Notes: generated from the sequence alone by a model not told the origin. A stretch of 64,000 bases of DNA from Dolichospermum planctonicum (GCF_005402965.1 NZ_BJCF01000015.1:23247-87246); one strand, 5' to 3'. Counted from the first letter of the stretch, positions 35,124-44,156 are shown. Translations and numbers: made by a program.

Positions 35124-37232
35124 TTAACTATTTTCGCTTTTTGTATAAGGAATATAGATTTTAAATTTAGCTCCTTTCCATCCAGTTTCTTGGATGTATC
35201 CGTTCATCTGTGTTAATGTTTTGCGAATAATAAATAATCCTAAACCGCTACCATGACCTTCACTAGCGGTAGTTTTTAAAGGTTGAAATATCCAATCTTT
35301 TTTATCTGGGGGAACTCCTTGACCATTATCATTAAACTCAATTAATAAATATTTTTGCTCACCTGGAATATTAGCACCACGAACTCCCGGAGGATTGATA
35401 ATATCCTCTGTAGATATGGAGATGTTTAAATCTAGTTTTTTAGCATTGTGTTTGAGAGAATTTTCTACTAACTCATTTAAAATACTTTTGATCTTTTCTT
35501 CATCACCATTAAACTCTGAATCACCATTGTTAATATCCAGAGTAATAGAAGCATTATCAATATGAGGATTAGCTTCCCATTTTTCAAAGAGTTTTTTGAT
35601 TTTAAAGTGATGATTTTTAATTTTAATCCCTTCATTAATAGCTTTGAGATCATTAAGAGCAATTTGAGTAAATTCTAGTTGTGTTAATAGTTTCTCAAAT
35701 TGCTTGTAGTGAGGATCATCAACAGCAAGTTTTCTCATAGCACGTCTAGTTTTAGACTCAATAATTGCTAACTGATTATTAACAAAATCAGAAATATCAT
35801 GAGCAGTTTTGGAAATAATTGCTAGAATTTGCTCATATTGATCATTAGAAATAGTGGCAATTTGGGATTTTTCCAATCCTCGACGACGGTTAACTTCTTC
35901 AAGTACATCCTCAATATCATTAATAATACCTGTAAGCAGGGGATATTCTGTTTGAGAAAAACGCAAAATCCGGTAAGCAATCCCTTTGAGAATGCTAATT
36001 TCATTAGCAATTTTATGATAAATCGCTCGATTTAGTATTTCGGTGTCATTCACACCACTTTGGTAATCAGATTTAACCATTTTAAAATATTCTTCTTCAC
36101 TTAAATTCAGCGTCAACATCTCCAGTGCTTGAGAATAGCGTGGCGATTCCTCAGCAATTTGTTGTAACATCTTAACAGCAATTTCATTATAAGGATTATG
36201 AGCGAAGATACTTCTAGCACTAGATAATAATGATTTTTCTATATCATCTGAGTTAGCAATTGCTAAGTTAAAATATTTATTTCCCTGTTCTTGCAATTTA
36301 AGACCATAGTAAAGTCTTCCTAAATTGATATGAATAACATTTACATAATATTGCGGTAGGCTATCAAAATCTATTGCTTCAAGTTGAGATATGGCATCTC
36401 TGTATTTACATAACTCCTCTAGACATTTAGCGTATATAAAAGATATATAATTATCAGACTTTATTTGTAAATATCGCTCAAAAATCTCACAAGCTTTTTC
36501 ATAATTTCCAGATTTTGCTAATGCTTCTCCATACCTAGTTAATGTTATTAAATCATTAGGCTTGATTTGTAAAGAATGTTCAAGAATCTTACAAGCTTTC
36601 TCATAATTTCCAAATTCTGCTAATGCTTTTCCATAGCTAGTTAATGCTATGATATTATCGGGATTAATTTGTAAAGAACTTTCAAAAATCTCACAAGCTT
36701 TCTCATAATTTCCAGATTCTGCTAATGCTTTTCCATAGCTAGTTAATGCTATGATATTATCGGGATTAATTTGTAAAGAACTTTCAAAAATCTCAAATGC
36801 TTTTTCATAATTACCCGATTTTGCTAATGCTTGTCCATAGCTATTTAATACGGTTGTATTAGTAGAGTTGATTTGCAAAGCTTGCTCAAAAATCCCAAAC
36901 GCTTTCTCATAATTTCCAGATTCTGCTAATGCTTTTCCATAGCTAGTTAATGCTATGATATTATCGGGATTAATTTGTAAAGAACTTTCAAAAATCTCAC
37001 AAGCTTTTTCGTGTCTTCCTGCTTTAGATAATCCGTTTCCATAGCTAGTTAAAGTAATAATATTATCAGGTTGAAGCTGTAATGACCGTTCAAATAATTT
37101 AAATGCTTTATTATATTGTCCATTTTTTGATAATACGTTTCCATGTTTGCTGAGAATAATAGCATTTTGACAATTCCTCAATAAATCGTCAGCCTTGCTA
37201 ATTAAAAATTGGATATCATCATTATTAATCAT
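35124..37232 (-). CDS. TPR-repeat histidine kinase-like protein
   Basis: A 702-residue protein. Residues about 15-330 are TPRs; several 34-residue units are almost identical (SLQINPDNIIALTSYGKALA, with EFGNYEKACKI-type variants). A helical region follows, with candidate phosphoacceptor histidines in YHKIANEIS (about residue 405) and KTAHDISDFVNNQL (about 477). Residues about 540-700 are a complete HATPase_c domain: N box NELVENSLKHNA, G1 DNGQGVP, G2 GSGLGLFI. No membrane segment, so it is a soluble sensor, with the TPRs likely sensing a protein partner. The REC-AlbA_2 gene follows on the same strand. Confidence 0.88.
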   Translation of the reverse strand: MINNDDIQFLISKADDLLRNCQNAIILSKHGNVLSKNGQYNKAFKLFERSLQLQPDNIITLTSYGNGLSKAGRHEKACEIFESSLQINPDNIIALTSYGKALAESGNYEKAFGIFEQALQINSTNTTVLNSYGQALAKSGNYEKAFEIFESSLQINPDNIIALTSYGKALAESGNYEKACEIFESSLQINPDNIIALTSYGKALAEFGNYEKACKILEHSLQIKPNDLITLTRYGEALAKSGNYEKACEIFERYLQIKSDNYISFIYAKCLEELCKYRDAISQLEAIDFDSLPQYYVNVIHINLGRLYYGLKLQEQGNKYFNLAIANSDDIEKSLLSSARSIFAHNPYNEIAVKMLQQIAEESPRYSQALEMLTLNLSEEEYFKMVKSDYQSGVNDTEILNRAIYHKIANEISILKGIAYRILRFSQTEYPLLTGIINDIEDVLEEVNRRRGLEKSQIATISNDQYEQILAIISKTAHDISDFVNNQLAIIESKTRRAMRKLAVDDPHYKQFEKLLTQLEFTQIALNDLKAINEGIKIKNHHFKIKKLFEKWEANPHIDNASITLDINNGDSEFNGDEEKIKSILNELVENSLKHNAKKLDLNISISTEDIINPPGVRGANIPGEQKYLLIEFNDNGQGVPPDKKDWIFQPLKTTASEGHGSGLGLFIIRKTLTQMNGYIQETGWKGAKFKIYIPYTKSENS

Positions 37233-37390
37233 AGTTTATTTTTTAAATTTAAAGGAATCCAGGGAATTTATTCCCTGTATCAAAGCCAAAGTCGGTTAAA
37301 ACTGACTAGAATCTAGTCTAATTTACTGAAGGAACATTTAACAATCACATCCTGTAAATCCTGAAATCCTGGACATCCTGATTCAGACAA

Positions 37391-37840
37391 TTATTCCCAA
37401 AAGTCCACATTTAACATTGCTTCAATATCACAACTAAACGGCCACGTATCAGGAAACTCACACTGTGGATAACCATTGCGGACAATTTTCAGAGCATCTG
37501 CATAAACTTCATCAAATACTTGGCTAAAATAAGGCTTGAGACTAGGTGAATTTTTGAGTAACTTTCTGATTCCAATTCTTTGTTTAATGATTGATTCTAC
37601 CCACCCACGATAACAATCAGGGATCTGCACATAATTCCGCTTGAGAATGTGTTCTAAAAGTTCTGCTAACCGATTTTCAAGTTCACGTTGATCTGAGCGC
37701 CCCAAGTCCTCTATCTCTTCTATCAAATTATCAATATCTAGTCCTTCTATATCTCTATTCCGTAATTTGTGGACAATATCTTCAATCCAGAGTAAATAGT
37801 CTTGCTCATACAAAGATACTGCAATTGGTGTCTGTGTCAT
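37391..37840 (-). CDS. DUF29 family protein
   Basis: A 149-residue protein with the DUF29 pattern: SLYEQDYLLWIEDIVHKLRN, IDNLIEEIEDLGRSDQREL, LLEHILKRNY, and a C-terminal DTWPFSC. DUF29 proteins are abundant, small and of unknown function in cyanobacteria. The start overlaps the end of a short coding-like tail (CAATGA) that ends just upstream. It is flanked on both sides by copies of a CAGGATTT dispersed repeat. Confidence 0.88.
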   Translation of the reverse strand: MTQTPIAVSLYEQDYLLWIEDIVHKLRNRDIEGLDIDNLIEEIEDLGRSDQRELENRLAELLEHILKRNYVQIPDCYRGWVESIIKQRIGIRKLLKNSPSLKPYFSQVFDEVYADALKIVRNGYPQCEFPDTWPFSCDIEAMLNVDFWE

Positions 37841-38102
37841 TGCTGTAAACCCTCTAAATGACCTAATTTCATTTTAAGTGACATCATTTGTAATCTTCGA
37901 CAATCAACCTGTAAACTAGCAAAATCAAGACAATTTAAACTCTTTTAACATTTTGCTTATTCCAAGCATATTCACTGAGTATAGCATATAGTGATCAATC
38001 AAATCCTGTAAATCCTCAAATCCTGGATATCCTGATTCTGACAATTGCTAGTTTATAATTAATCTAAATGTAACTTTTCCATTTACCAAGGAGGAATAAA
38101 CA

Positions 38103-38318
38103 ATGAAAGGATGGGAAACTTTAGATGCTATAGAAAGACAACCTGATAAAGTCAGTGGTGCATGGGTATTTCGAGGAACAAGAGTTCCCGTTACTGCATT
38201 ATTTGAAAATTTACGTGATGGTGCAACCGTAGATGAGTTTTTGGAGTGGTTTCCCCCTGTACAAAGATCACAAGTTGAAGCTGTACTTAATTATGAGCTT
38301 GAAACATTAGCTGCTTAA
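38103..38318 (+). CDS. DUF433 antitoxin-like protein
   Basis: A 71-residue protein with the DUF433 core: VSGAWVFRGTRVPVTALFEN, LRDGATVDEFLEWFPPV and RSQVEAVLNYE. DUF433 proteins are winged-helix antitoxins usually paired with a DUF5615 PIN-like toxin. GGAGGA lies seven bases before the ATG. The toxin partner immediately downstream appears broken. Confidence 0.9.
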   Translation: MKGWETLDAIERQPDKVSGAWVFRGTRVPVTALFENLRDGATVDEFLEWFPPVQRSQVEAVLNYELETLAA

Positions 38319-38323
38319 ATATA

Positions 38324-38638
38324 TTGTCTGAATCAGGATGTCCAGGATTAAAGGATTTACAGGATAAAAACAGGGATTTGACCCCCAATGCTTATGAAGA
38401 AGCATGGTCTAATTTATCAAATGGAGATTTACTAAAAGCTGCTGAAAATAAAGGATATCAAATACTTGTTACCACAGATCAGAATTTACGTTATCAACAG
38501 AATTTGAGTGAACGTCAAATTGCAATTGTTGTTTTACTATCAACTTCATGGCCAAAAATTAGAACACAAGTTGATCAGGTTTGCTCTATTATCAATACAA
38601 TTGAATTGGGTGATTATCAAGAAATTTCTATAATCTAA
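38324..38638 (+). pseudogene. DUF5615 PIN-like toxin with the N-terminus replaced by repeat DNA
   Basis: The last 80 or so codons (EEAWSNLSNGDLLKAAENKG, YQILVTTDQNLRYQQN, QIAIVVLLSTSWPKI) match the C-terminal two thirds of DUF5615 toxins. The expected N-terminus (an FDxxTP-like strand with the first catalytic Asp) is missing. In its place is a copy of the dispersed repeat GAATCAGGATGTCCAGGATT (38329-38368), read as SESGCPGLKDLQD. The toxin is therefore probably dead. Confidence 0.75.
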
Positions 38639-38778
38639 AAATCCTGATCCTGAAAATCCTTAAATCCTGGACGTTATCTCGACTTACTTAGGCAAGCTCA
38701 GTACAAGCTTAACTAAAGTTAATATTATTAGGCGATCGCCTATCTAGTCAAATCAAATATCATCAGGACAGATACCTA

Positions 38779-39117
38779 ATGCTCTTAAATAAACCACTAA
38801 CTTCCCCTATTGCTACTCACAGTTTAATAGTATCGGGTTTTCATGCCTTATCAGATCCCATTAGAATCAGTGTTATAGAACTTCTGCGTCAGCGTGAACT
38901 CTGTGTATGTGACTTATGTGATGCTTTAGAAATAAATCAATCAAAACTTTCTTTTCATCTCAAAACCCTCAAAGAAGCAAGTCTAGTAAATTCCCGTCAA
39001 CAAGGACGCTGGATTTATTACAGCTTGAATATTTCCCAATTTCAGGTTCTAGAAACATATTTAGCAGAGTTTCGTCTGAATTATGGGGTTTTAACTCCTC
39101 GTTCCTGTTGTGAGTAG
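38779..39117 (+). CDS. ArsR/SmtB-family metal-responsive repressor
   Basis: A 112-residue winged-helix repressor. ELCVCDLCDAL carries the CVCDLC metal site of ArsR-type sensors (arsenite, antimonite), in the alpha-3 helix; a C-terminal CC is also present. The recognition helix is NQSKLSFHLKTLKEASLV. No arsenic resistance gene lies next to it in this window, so its targets are elsewhere. The preceding 140 bp hold a CAGGATTT repeat copy and a GGCGATCGCC site. Confidence 0.9.
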   Translation: MLLNKPLTSPIATHSLIVSGFHALSDPIRISVIELLRQRELCVCDLCDALEINQSKLSFHLKTLKEASLVNSRQQGRWIYYSLNISQFQVLETYLAEFRLNYGVLTPRSCCE

Positions 39118-39172
39118 CGGGGAATTAGACTCGGTACAAATTTGTTCTAAGTAGGGCTTGCTGAAAAAGTTT

Positions 39173-39282
39173 TCTCGTTCCCATACTCTGTATGGGAATG
39201 AATTACAGAAGGCTCTGCCTTCAAGGTTATAGTAGAGGCAGAGCCTCTTGATAGCATTCCCAGTCTCTGACTGGGAACGAGA
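39173..39282. mobile_element. Palindromic MITE-like element
   Basis: A 110-bp sequence with 11-bp terminal inverted repeats: TCTCGTTCCCA at 39173-39183 and TGGGAACGAGA at 39272-39282. Inside are sub-hairpins: CCCATACTCTGTATGGG, an AGGCTCTGCC / GGCAGAGCCT pair, and CCCAGTCTCTGACTGGG. It has no coding capacity. The same type of palindrome is widespread in filamentous cyanobacteria. Confidence 0.8.
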
Positions 39283-39353
39283 TAACGAGATGACTAGATA
39301 GAACAAATCCCTGCAATCTTGAAAGACTACAGAGATTTGTTTTTTTATTCATT

Positions 39354-39430
<77 letters not shown>

Positions 39431-39490
39431 TCGCTTTTGTCGTTTTCCTCTCGACTTCTTTAATATAACGCAAAGTCAAAAGTTTGTCAA

Positions 39491-40444
39491 CTATAAAAGC
39501 GATAATTCTCCAACTACTTCCAAACGCTTGTATTTCCCCAGGTTCATGAACTTCTCGGCCAGACTTTGGGCTATGCTGGGGGTAATCCAACCCATTTGTT
39601 GGAGGAGGTGAATAGCTACGGCGTATTTAGCGCGTTTTGAGCCATCCATTACCTTAATAGCTAATCCCATACCCTCCCCAAGTCTGCTAATACACTGCAC
39701 ACCTTCTGCACCGGATTTACTAACTAATTCGCTGGGAGTTAAGCGCATCAGTTCTGTGTCAAATTCTCCTTCACCAGCCACCATGGTGGGATGATGGTTC
39801 ATAGCGCGAACGATGCGTTCCATATCCACGCTATTGCTAGAAGCTAATACAGCATATAAAGAGGCCATTTGACTGAGTTGCATCAGGTATGTAGGTGCGC
39901 CGCAGTCATCATGGGCTGTGAGAAATTCTTCTGCTGGCATTCGCAGCAATTCTGCTACTTTGGTGATAATTAACTGCTGGACTGGGTGTTTTCGATCCAA
40001 ATAGTTAGTTAACGGCCAATGGCGTTGTTGACAAACCGCTAACATTCCTGCGTGTTTACCAGAGCAGTTATATTCTAAACGACTGCTTTTACTTTGGGGG
40101 ATTGGGCATTGTATAACATTTGCGTCAATATCTGCCCGCCACAAAATATTAAATACCTGTCTTACCTGTTCTATGCTGCCTTTATGGGAACTGGTGATAA
40201 TGGCTAAGTCTTTGTCACTCAAACCATAGCGTTCTAATGTGCCTGTGCTAGTGACAGCCAGGGCTTGAAATGGTTTGAGAGCAGAACGGACAAATGCAGC
40301 AGTTTCAGCGTTACCGGCCACAGAAAGAACCCGTCCCCGGTCGTCGCTAACTACAGCCTGGACTAGATGCCGAGATTCAATAATACCTTCCCGCAGTAAC
40401 CGGACTTCCAGGGCTGCGGCTTGAGTTCGTTTTCCCATTGTCAT
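39491..40444 (-). CDS. L-asparaginase (asparaginase II family, AnsA type)
   Basis: A 317-residue protein matching the thermolabile asparaginase II family (Rhizobium AnsA-like, PF06089). Family blocks: RSALKPFQALAV, SSHKGSIEQV, YNCSGKHAGMLAVCQQRHWP and AHDDCGAPTYLM. It hydrolyses asparagine to aspartate and ammonia in the cytosol. It is last in a probable rsfS-CGLD27-asparaginase operon; the 111-bp spacer before it is made of CAGTGGT heptamer repeats. Confidence 0.9.
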   Translation of the reverse strand: MTMGKRTQAAALEVRLLREGIIESRHLVQAVVSDDRGRVLSVAGNAETAAFVRSALKPFQALAVTSTGTLERYGLSDKDLAIITSSHKGSIEQVRQVFNILWRADIDANVIQCPIPQSKSSRLEYNCSGKHAGMLAVCQQRHWPLTNYLDRKHPVQQLIITKVAELLRMPAEEFLTAHDDCGAPTYLMQLSQMASLYAVLASSNSVDMERIVRAMNHHPTMVAGEGEFDTELMRLTPSELVSKSGAEGVQCISRLGEGMGLAIKVMDGSKRAKYAVAIHLLQQMGWITPSIAQSLAEKFMNLGKYKRLEVVGELSLL

Positions 40445-40555
40445 GGGTTTATATCTACTTTGTGAATTGTCAGTGATCAGTGGTCAGTGGTTGGTTGTCG
40501 GTGGTCAGTTGTTTTACTAATAACTAATAAATAATAACTAACGACCAATAACTAT

Positions 40556-41056
40556 TTACAGGAAATGCCAAACTATAGTTCCCACAAGATACATGAGAGC
40601 CAATGCGGCAAAGGTAATTTGCAAGCGTTGGAAAATGGGTTTAATTTCGTAGGTAACAATTAAGCGATCGCGGGTAATGACTGCTTGGGGTTTTGTCCAA
40701 GTTTGCCCGTCGTACCAACCAGATTCTTCATAGAATACAGTGGTGCTGTACAGGCGATCGCGCACATAGAACCAACCTAAATACAACCTGATTAAGACTA
40801 GCACTACAGTAACACTAGCAGCGCCAGATCCACAAAGCAGAAAATTAAAAATCTGCTTTTGGGGAGGAAAGCTGGCCGCTGCCACAGGTCCTGCTATCAA
40901 CCAAGACCAAGCCCAAATCCAAAAGATTTTTTTGGTGTAGTTGCTCCAGCTTAAGGTACTATCTCGAAATAGCCAGGCGTTTTTTAATTCCTCATACTCA
41001 TTGAGTGGTTGTTGTTCTGTAGGAACTGGGCAATTCTCCAGAGAGGAGCGCATCAT
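40556..41056 (-). CDS. CGLD27-like (DUF1230) membrane protein
   Basis: A 166-residue protein. CPVPTEQQPLNEYEELKNAW near the N-terminus and YDGQTWTKPQAVITRDRLI match DUF1230, the CGLD27 family conserved in cyanobacteria, green plastids and diatoms. Hydrophobic helices at about 43-62, 72-92 and 143-165. The plant homologue has been linked to iron limitation; here the function is unknown. It lies five bases after rsfS. Confidence 0.88.
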   Translation of the reverse strand: MMRSSLENCPVPTEQQPLNEYEELKNAWLFRDSTLSWSNYTKKIFWIWAWSWLIAGPVAAASFPPQKQIFNFLLCGSGAASVTVVLVLIRLYLGWFYVRDRLYSTTVFYEESGWYDGQTWTKPQAVITRDRLIVTYEIKPIFQRLQITFAALALMYLVGTIVWHFL

Positions 41057-41061
41057 ATCGG

Positions 41062-41499
41062 TTAACCCCCAACATCATCGGAGTTTGGCATGAAAATACG
41101 TTCCGCGTGTCCCCAGAACGCTTCTAAATTATAAAACTCCCGTTCCCTTGGCATCATGATATGGACGATGACATCACCATAATCTTGTAGTATCCATGTT
41201 CCTTCCGCTTTTCCTTCTGTGGTGCGGGGTCGTCGTTGCCACTCAATTTCCACTTGTCCTTCTACTGCGTCAGCGATCGCTCTCACCTGTACTTTAGAGT
41301 AACCGGTCATGATCACAAAGTAATCAGACAGGTAAGAAATATTTGCCAGGTTTAGCAATATAATTTCTCCGGCTTTACGCTCATAACCAGCTTCAGCAAT
41401 AGTTAGAGCTAAATTTTTACTTGTAGTTTCTGTGTCAGTTTTAGGTTCGATCACAGCTTTCTTTGTCAATGGAAAATTTCCTCTTAAAGATTCAGTCAT
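41062..41499 (-). CDS. rsfS: Ribosomal silencing factor RsfS
   Basis: A 145-residue protein. YLSDYFVIMTGYSKVQVRAI and GKAEGTWILQDYGDVIVHIM are the RsfS/Iojap core. It binds ribosomal protein uL14 and blocks subunit joining under starvation. The first 25 residues are a non-conserved extension. It heads the rsfS-CGLD27-asparaginase cluster. Confidence 0.93.
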   Translation of the reverse strand: MTESLRGNFPLTKKAVIEPKTDTETTSKNLALTIAEAGYERKAGEIILLNLANISYLSDYFVIMTGYSKVQVRAIADAVEGQVEIEWQRRPRTTEGKAEGTWILQDYGDVIVHIMMPREREFYNLEAFWGHAERIFMPNSDDVGG

Positions 41500-42099
41500 T
41501 CAACCTCTTGTGCTTTTTCCTTTTGCAGTTACTTGGTCTACTTATGTAACTTACTGACAATTTACACTCTCAGAACTTTTAAATACTGAGACTCTTCATC
41601 GCTACTGTCAATGAGTCATCCTGTAACTAACAAATAACTGAACTAGAATTGTGTGAATGGGTTTTTTCTGAATAGTAACATATTCTACAGTTAACTTTAT
41701 GCCTGAATCGCTTTAGTCTCTATTTATCATTTTCTGGTACTTTGTCCTAGTTTTTGGCTGATTCTTGTTAAATTTTCCTATTTAATCGCTTTAGTAGCTG
41801 ATTTATTTTACTTAAATATGATTTTATCAGATACTAACTATTGAGATTCATACCTGGGGTGGCAGCATGAAACCCAACCTCTCAAAAATGGCGAAGATAT
41901 TGTGTGAGATACTATTAGACAAAAATAAGCCCAAGCCGATTTACGACTTGGGTAAATAAAATGAATTTTGTGCAATCACGTCCAGGGTATAACGAAATAA
42001 ATTATACAAAGTATGAGTGGCATTTGGGTAGGTTAGAGTCGGGATAAAGGACAAAAACAGGACGGAAGAAATCAAATGCAGCGGATTTTGGCAGCAAGA
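41500..42099. other. 600-bp spacer between rsfS and the sugar transferase gene
   Basis: No gene was recognised. At 41940-41962 a CCCAAG...CTTGGG inverted repeat with an inner CG/CG pair and ATTTA loop is a possible hairpin. The last 100 bp are downstream of the minus-strand sugar transferase stop. The upstream half should contain the rsfS promoter, which I cannot place. Confidence 0.4.
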
Positions 42100-43155
42100 T
42101 TAAACAGCCCCACTGTTTTTATGAAATAAAATGGTGATAGTTTTAAGAATCAACTTTAAATCGTAAACTAAGCTCCAGTTTTTTTGATATTGTAAATCTA
42201 AACGAATCACGTCTTCAAAACTACGGACTTGAGAACGTCCCTTAACTTGCCATTCACCAGTCATACCAGGTTTAACGTCTAAACGTTGCCATTCTGGTAC
42301 TTCGTAGCGTTCCACCTCATCAGGTGTAGGTGGTCGAGTTCCTACTAGACTCATTTCACCTTTGAGAACGTTCCAAAATTGCGGTAATTCATCGAGACTG
42401 GTACGACGTAACAGCTTACCTACTTTGGTAATTCTGGGGTCATGATCATTTTTAAAGAAAGCGCCTTCCACTTGATTTTTGATTTGGGATTTTTTAGCTT
42501 CCGCATCTACGCACATAGACCGAAATTTCCAAATAGCAAAGCGTTTACCCATCCAACCACAACGGGTTTGCTTAAAGAAAATTGGACCGGGATCGTCAAT
42601 TTTAATAGCGATCGCTATGGGTATAAAGAAAATAGATGTAATTACTAACCCAACCAATGATCCCAGAATATCAATGGCCCGTTTCATCCAAGAAGCCACG
42701 GAAGGATGAGTTTGCGGAAGTGAATCTACTTTTCGAGAATTATTTTGATAATTTCCCGTATTTATCAGATTGTCGTTTGCTATTGCCTCTAAGTTATCAA
42801 GAGACTCAATGGGAAATACCTGATCTAGTCCTGTCAGATTCAAGACTGCCATGACTTGGGGAGTGATATGACGCAGTGTCATGATAATTCCCTTTTCCTG
42901 GGAATTTTTGAAGTTACTGACTAGAGAACCTAAACCACTACTATCCATAAAGGTAGTATTTTGAAAATCAATGAAAATTTGCCGAGGTGGTGAATCTGCT
43001 TGAATTAGGTTTTGGCAAGTTTGCTTAAAACTGATAGCTTCAAGCACGGTTAACCTCGCTGGTACTTGCAAGATTGCTACATCTTCAAGGTAAGTAACTA
43101 AAAATTCTACTGGTATGGTTTGGCTACTCATGAAGCTCTGCACTTTAGTTGCCAT
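42100..43155 (-). CDS. hepC: STAS-sugar transferase fusion, HepC-like
   Basis: A 351-residue two-domain protein. Residues about 14-120 are a STAS domain with the antagonist phospho-site region [13 protein letters not shown]. Residues about 155-351 are a bacterial sugar transferase, starting with a membrane helix ([19 protein letters not shown]) and then [50 protein letters not shown] and [11 protein letters not shown]. Such enzymes load the first sugar phosphate on undecaprenyl phosphate. The STAS-transferase layout resembles HepC, needed for heterocyst envelope polysaccharide. The symbol is tentative, because no other hep gene lies nearby. Confidence 0.85.
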   Translation of the reverse strand: MATKVQSFMSSQTIPVEFLVTYLEDVAILQVPARLTVLEAISFKQTCQNLIQADSPPRQIFIDFQNTTFMDSSGLGSLVSNFKNSQEKGIIMTLRHITPQVMAVLNLTGLDQVFPIESLDNLEAIANDNLINTGNYQNNSRKVDSLPQTHPSVASWMKRAIDILGSLVGLVITSIFFIPIAIAIKIDDPGPIFFKQTRCGWMGKRFAIWKFRSMCVDAEAKKSQIKNQVEGAFFKNDHDPRITKVGKLLRRTSLDELPQFWNVLKGEMSLVGTRPPTPDEVERYEVPEWQRLDVKPGMTGEWQVKGRSQVRSFEDVIRLDLQYQKNWSLVYDLKLILKTITILFHKNSGAV

Positions 43156-43346
43156 CTAAAATCTCATTAAATGTGATTTGGTCTTAAAAAAACAATTAAC
43201 CCGATTTTTAATCTGTATGATGAATCATAAGTAAGTAGATTTTTAAAGATCAGCGGGAAGATCACTAATCAAGCTTCACAATAGAAGAAACTGACAAAAT
43301 TCTTGCTGTTGTAAATAGGTGAATCCTTCCCTTACTTCATATCATC

Positions 43347-44156
43347 ATGACTACTAAAAATAAAGTTAACTCGACTGCACGCCTAATTGAAGTCTTTTCT
43401 GCCATTCAAGGCGAGGGGCTGAATGTGGGGACGCGTCAGATTTTTATCCGGTTTGCTTTTTGTGATCTGCGTTGTTATTTTTGCGATAGCGCCCACACCT
43501 GGAATGCACCCCCTAGCTGCCAAATTGAGTCTTACCCCGGATTACGAGATTTTGAAGTTCATCCAAATCCCGTTGCATCATCTACATTGTTGGCATGGAT
43601 TGCCAGACAAAATCTACCTTTCGTCCACGATAGCATTAGCTTGACTGGAGGAGAGCCTTTGCTTCATGCACAATTTTTGGCGGAATTTTTGCCCGCATTG
43701 CGATCGCTGACTAGTTTACCGATTTATCTGGAAACCGGCGGACATCGCCCAGAAAATTTGGCAATAATTCTCCCCTATTTAGACTCTGTGGGCATGGATT
43801 TGAAACTACCCAGTGTCAGCGGTGAAACTTATTGGCCAGAACACACAAAATTTCTTCAGTTATGCTCTAACTCTAAGTTAGAAGTATTTGTAAAAATAAT
43901 TGTTTCCCAAAGTACAGTTGTTCAGGAGTTAGAACGGGCGGCTTTGTTAGTTGCCCAAGTCAATGAGGATATTCCGGTATTTTTACAACCTGTTACCCCT
44001 TTAGCTGTTGCCTCTTTAGCTGCTCAAGAATTTAGTTCTGTGGTCATGGTAGCACCAACTCCAGACCAGGTTTTAGAATGGCAAGTTTTGATGAAGAGAT
44101 TTGTTAAACAAGTGCGTGTGATTCCCCAAACTCATAAAATGTTGCATCAAATGTAG
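43347..44156 (+). CDS. queE: 7-carboxy-7-deazaguanine synthase QueE
   Basis: A 269-residue radical SAM enzyme. FCDLRCYFCDSAHTW holds the CxxxCxxC cluster motif and SLTGGEPLLH the SAM-binding GGEP. FSAIQGEGLNVGTRQIFIRF is a QueE hallmark. It converts carboxy-tetrahydropterin to 7-carboxy-7-deazaguanine in queuosine and 7-deazaguanine synthesis. It stands alone, divergent from the HepC-like gene. Confidence 0.95.
   Translation: MTTKNKVNSTARLIEVFSAIQGEGLNVGTRQIFIRFAFCDLRCYFCDSAHTWNAPPSCQIESYPGLRDFEVHPNPVASSTLLAWIARQNLPFVHDSISLTGGEPLLHAQFLAEFLPALRSLTSLPIYLETGGHRPENLAIILPYLDSVGMDLKLPSVSGETYWPEHTKFLQLCSNSKLEVFVKIIVSQSTVVQELERAALLVAQVNEDIPVFLQPVTPLAVASLAAQEFSSVVMVAPTPDQVLEWQVLMKRFVKQVRVIPQTHKMLHQM

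Noticed and set aside
35477..36035. Short Leu/Ile/Lys-rich open frames within the TPR-kinase gene
   Set aside because: They are out-of-frame shadows of AT-rich coding sequence; the kinase frame carries all recognised motifs.
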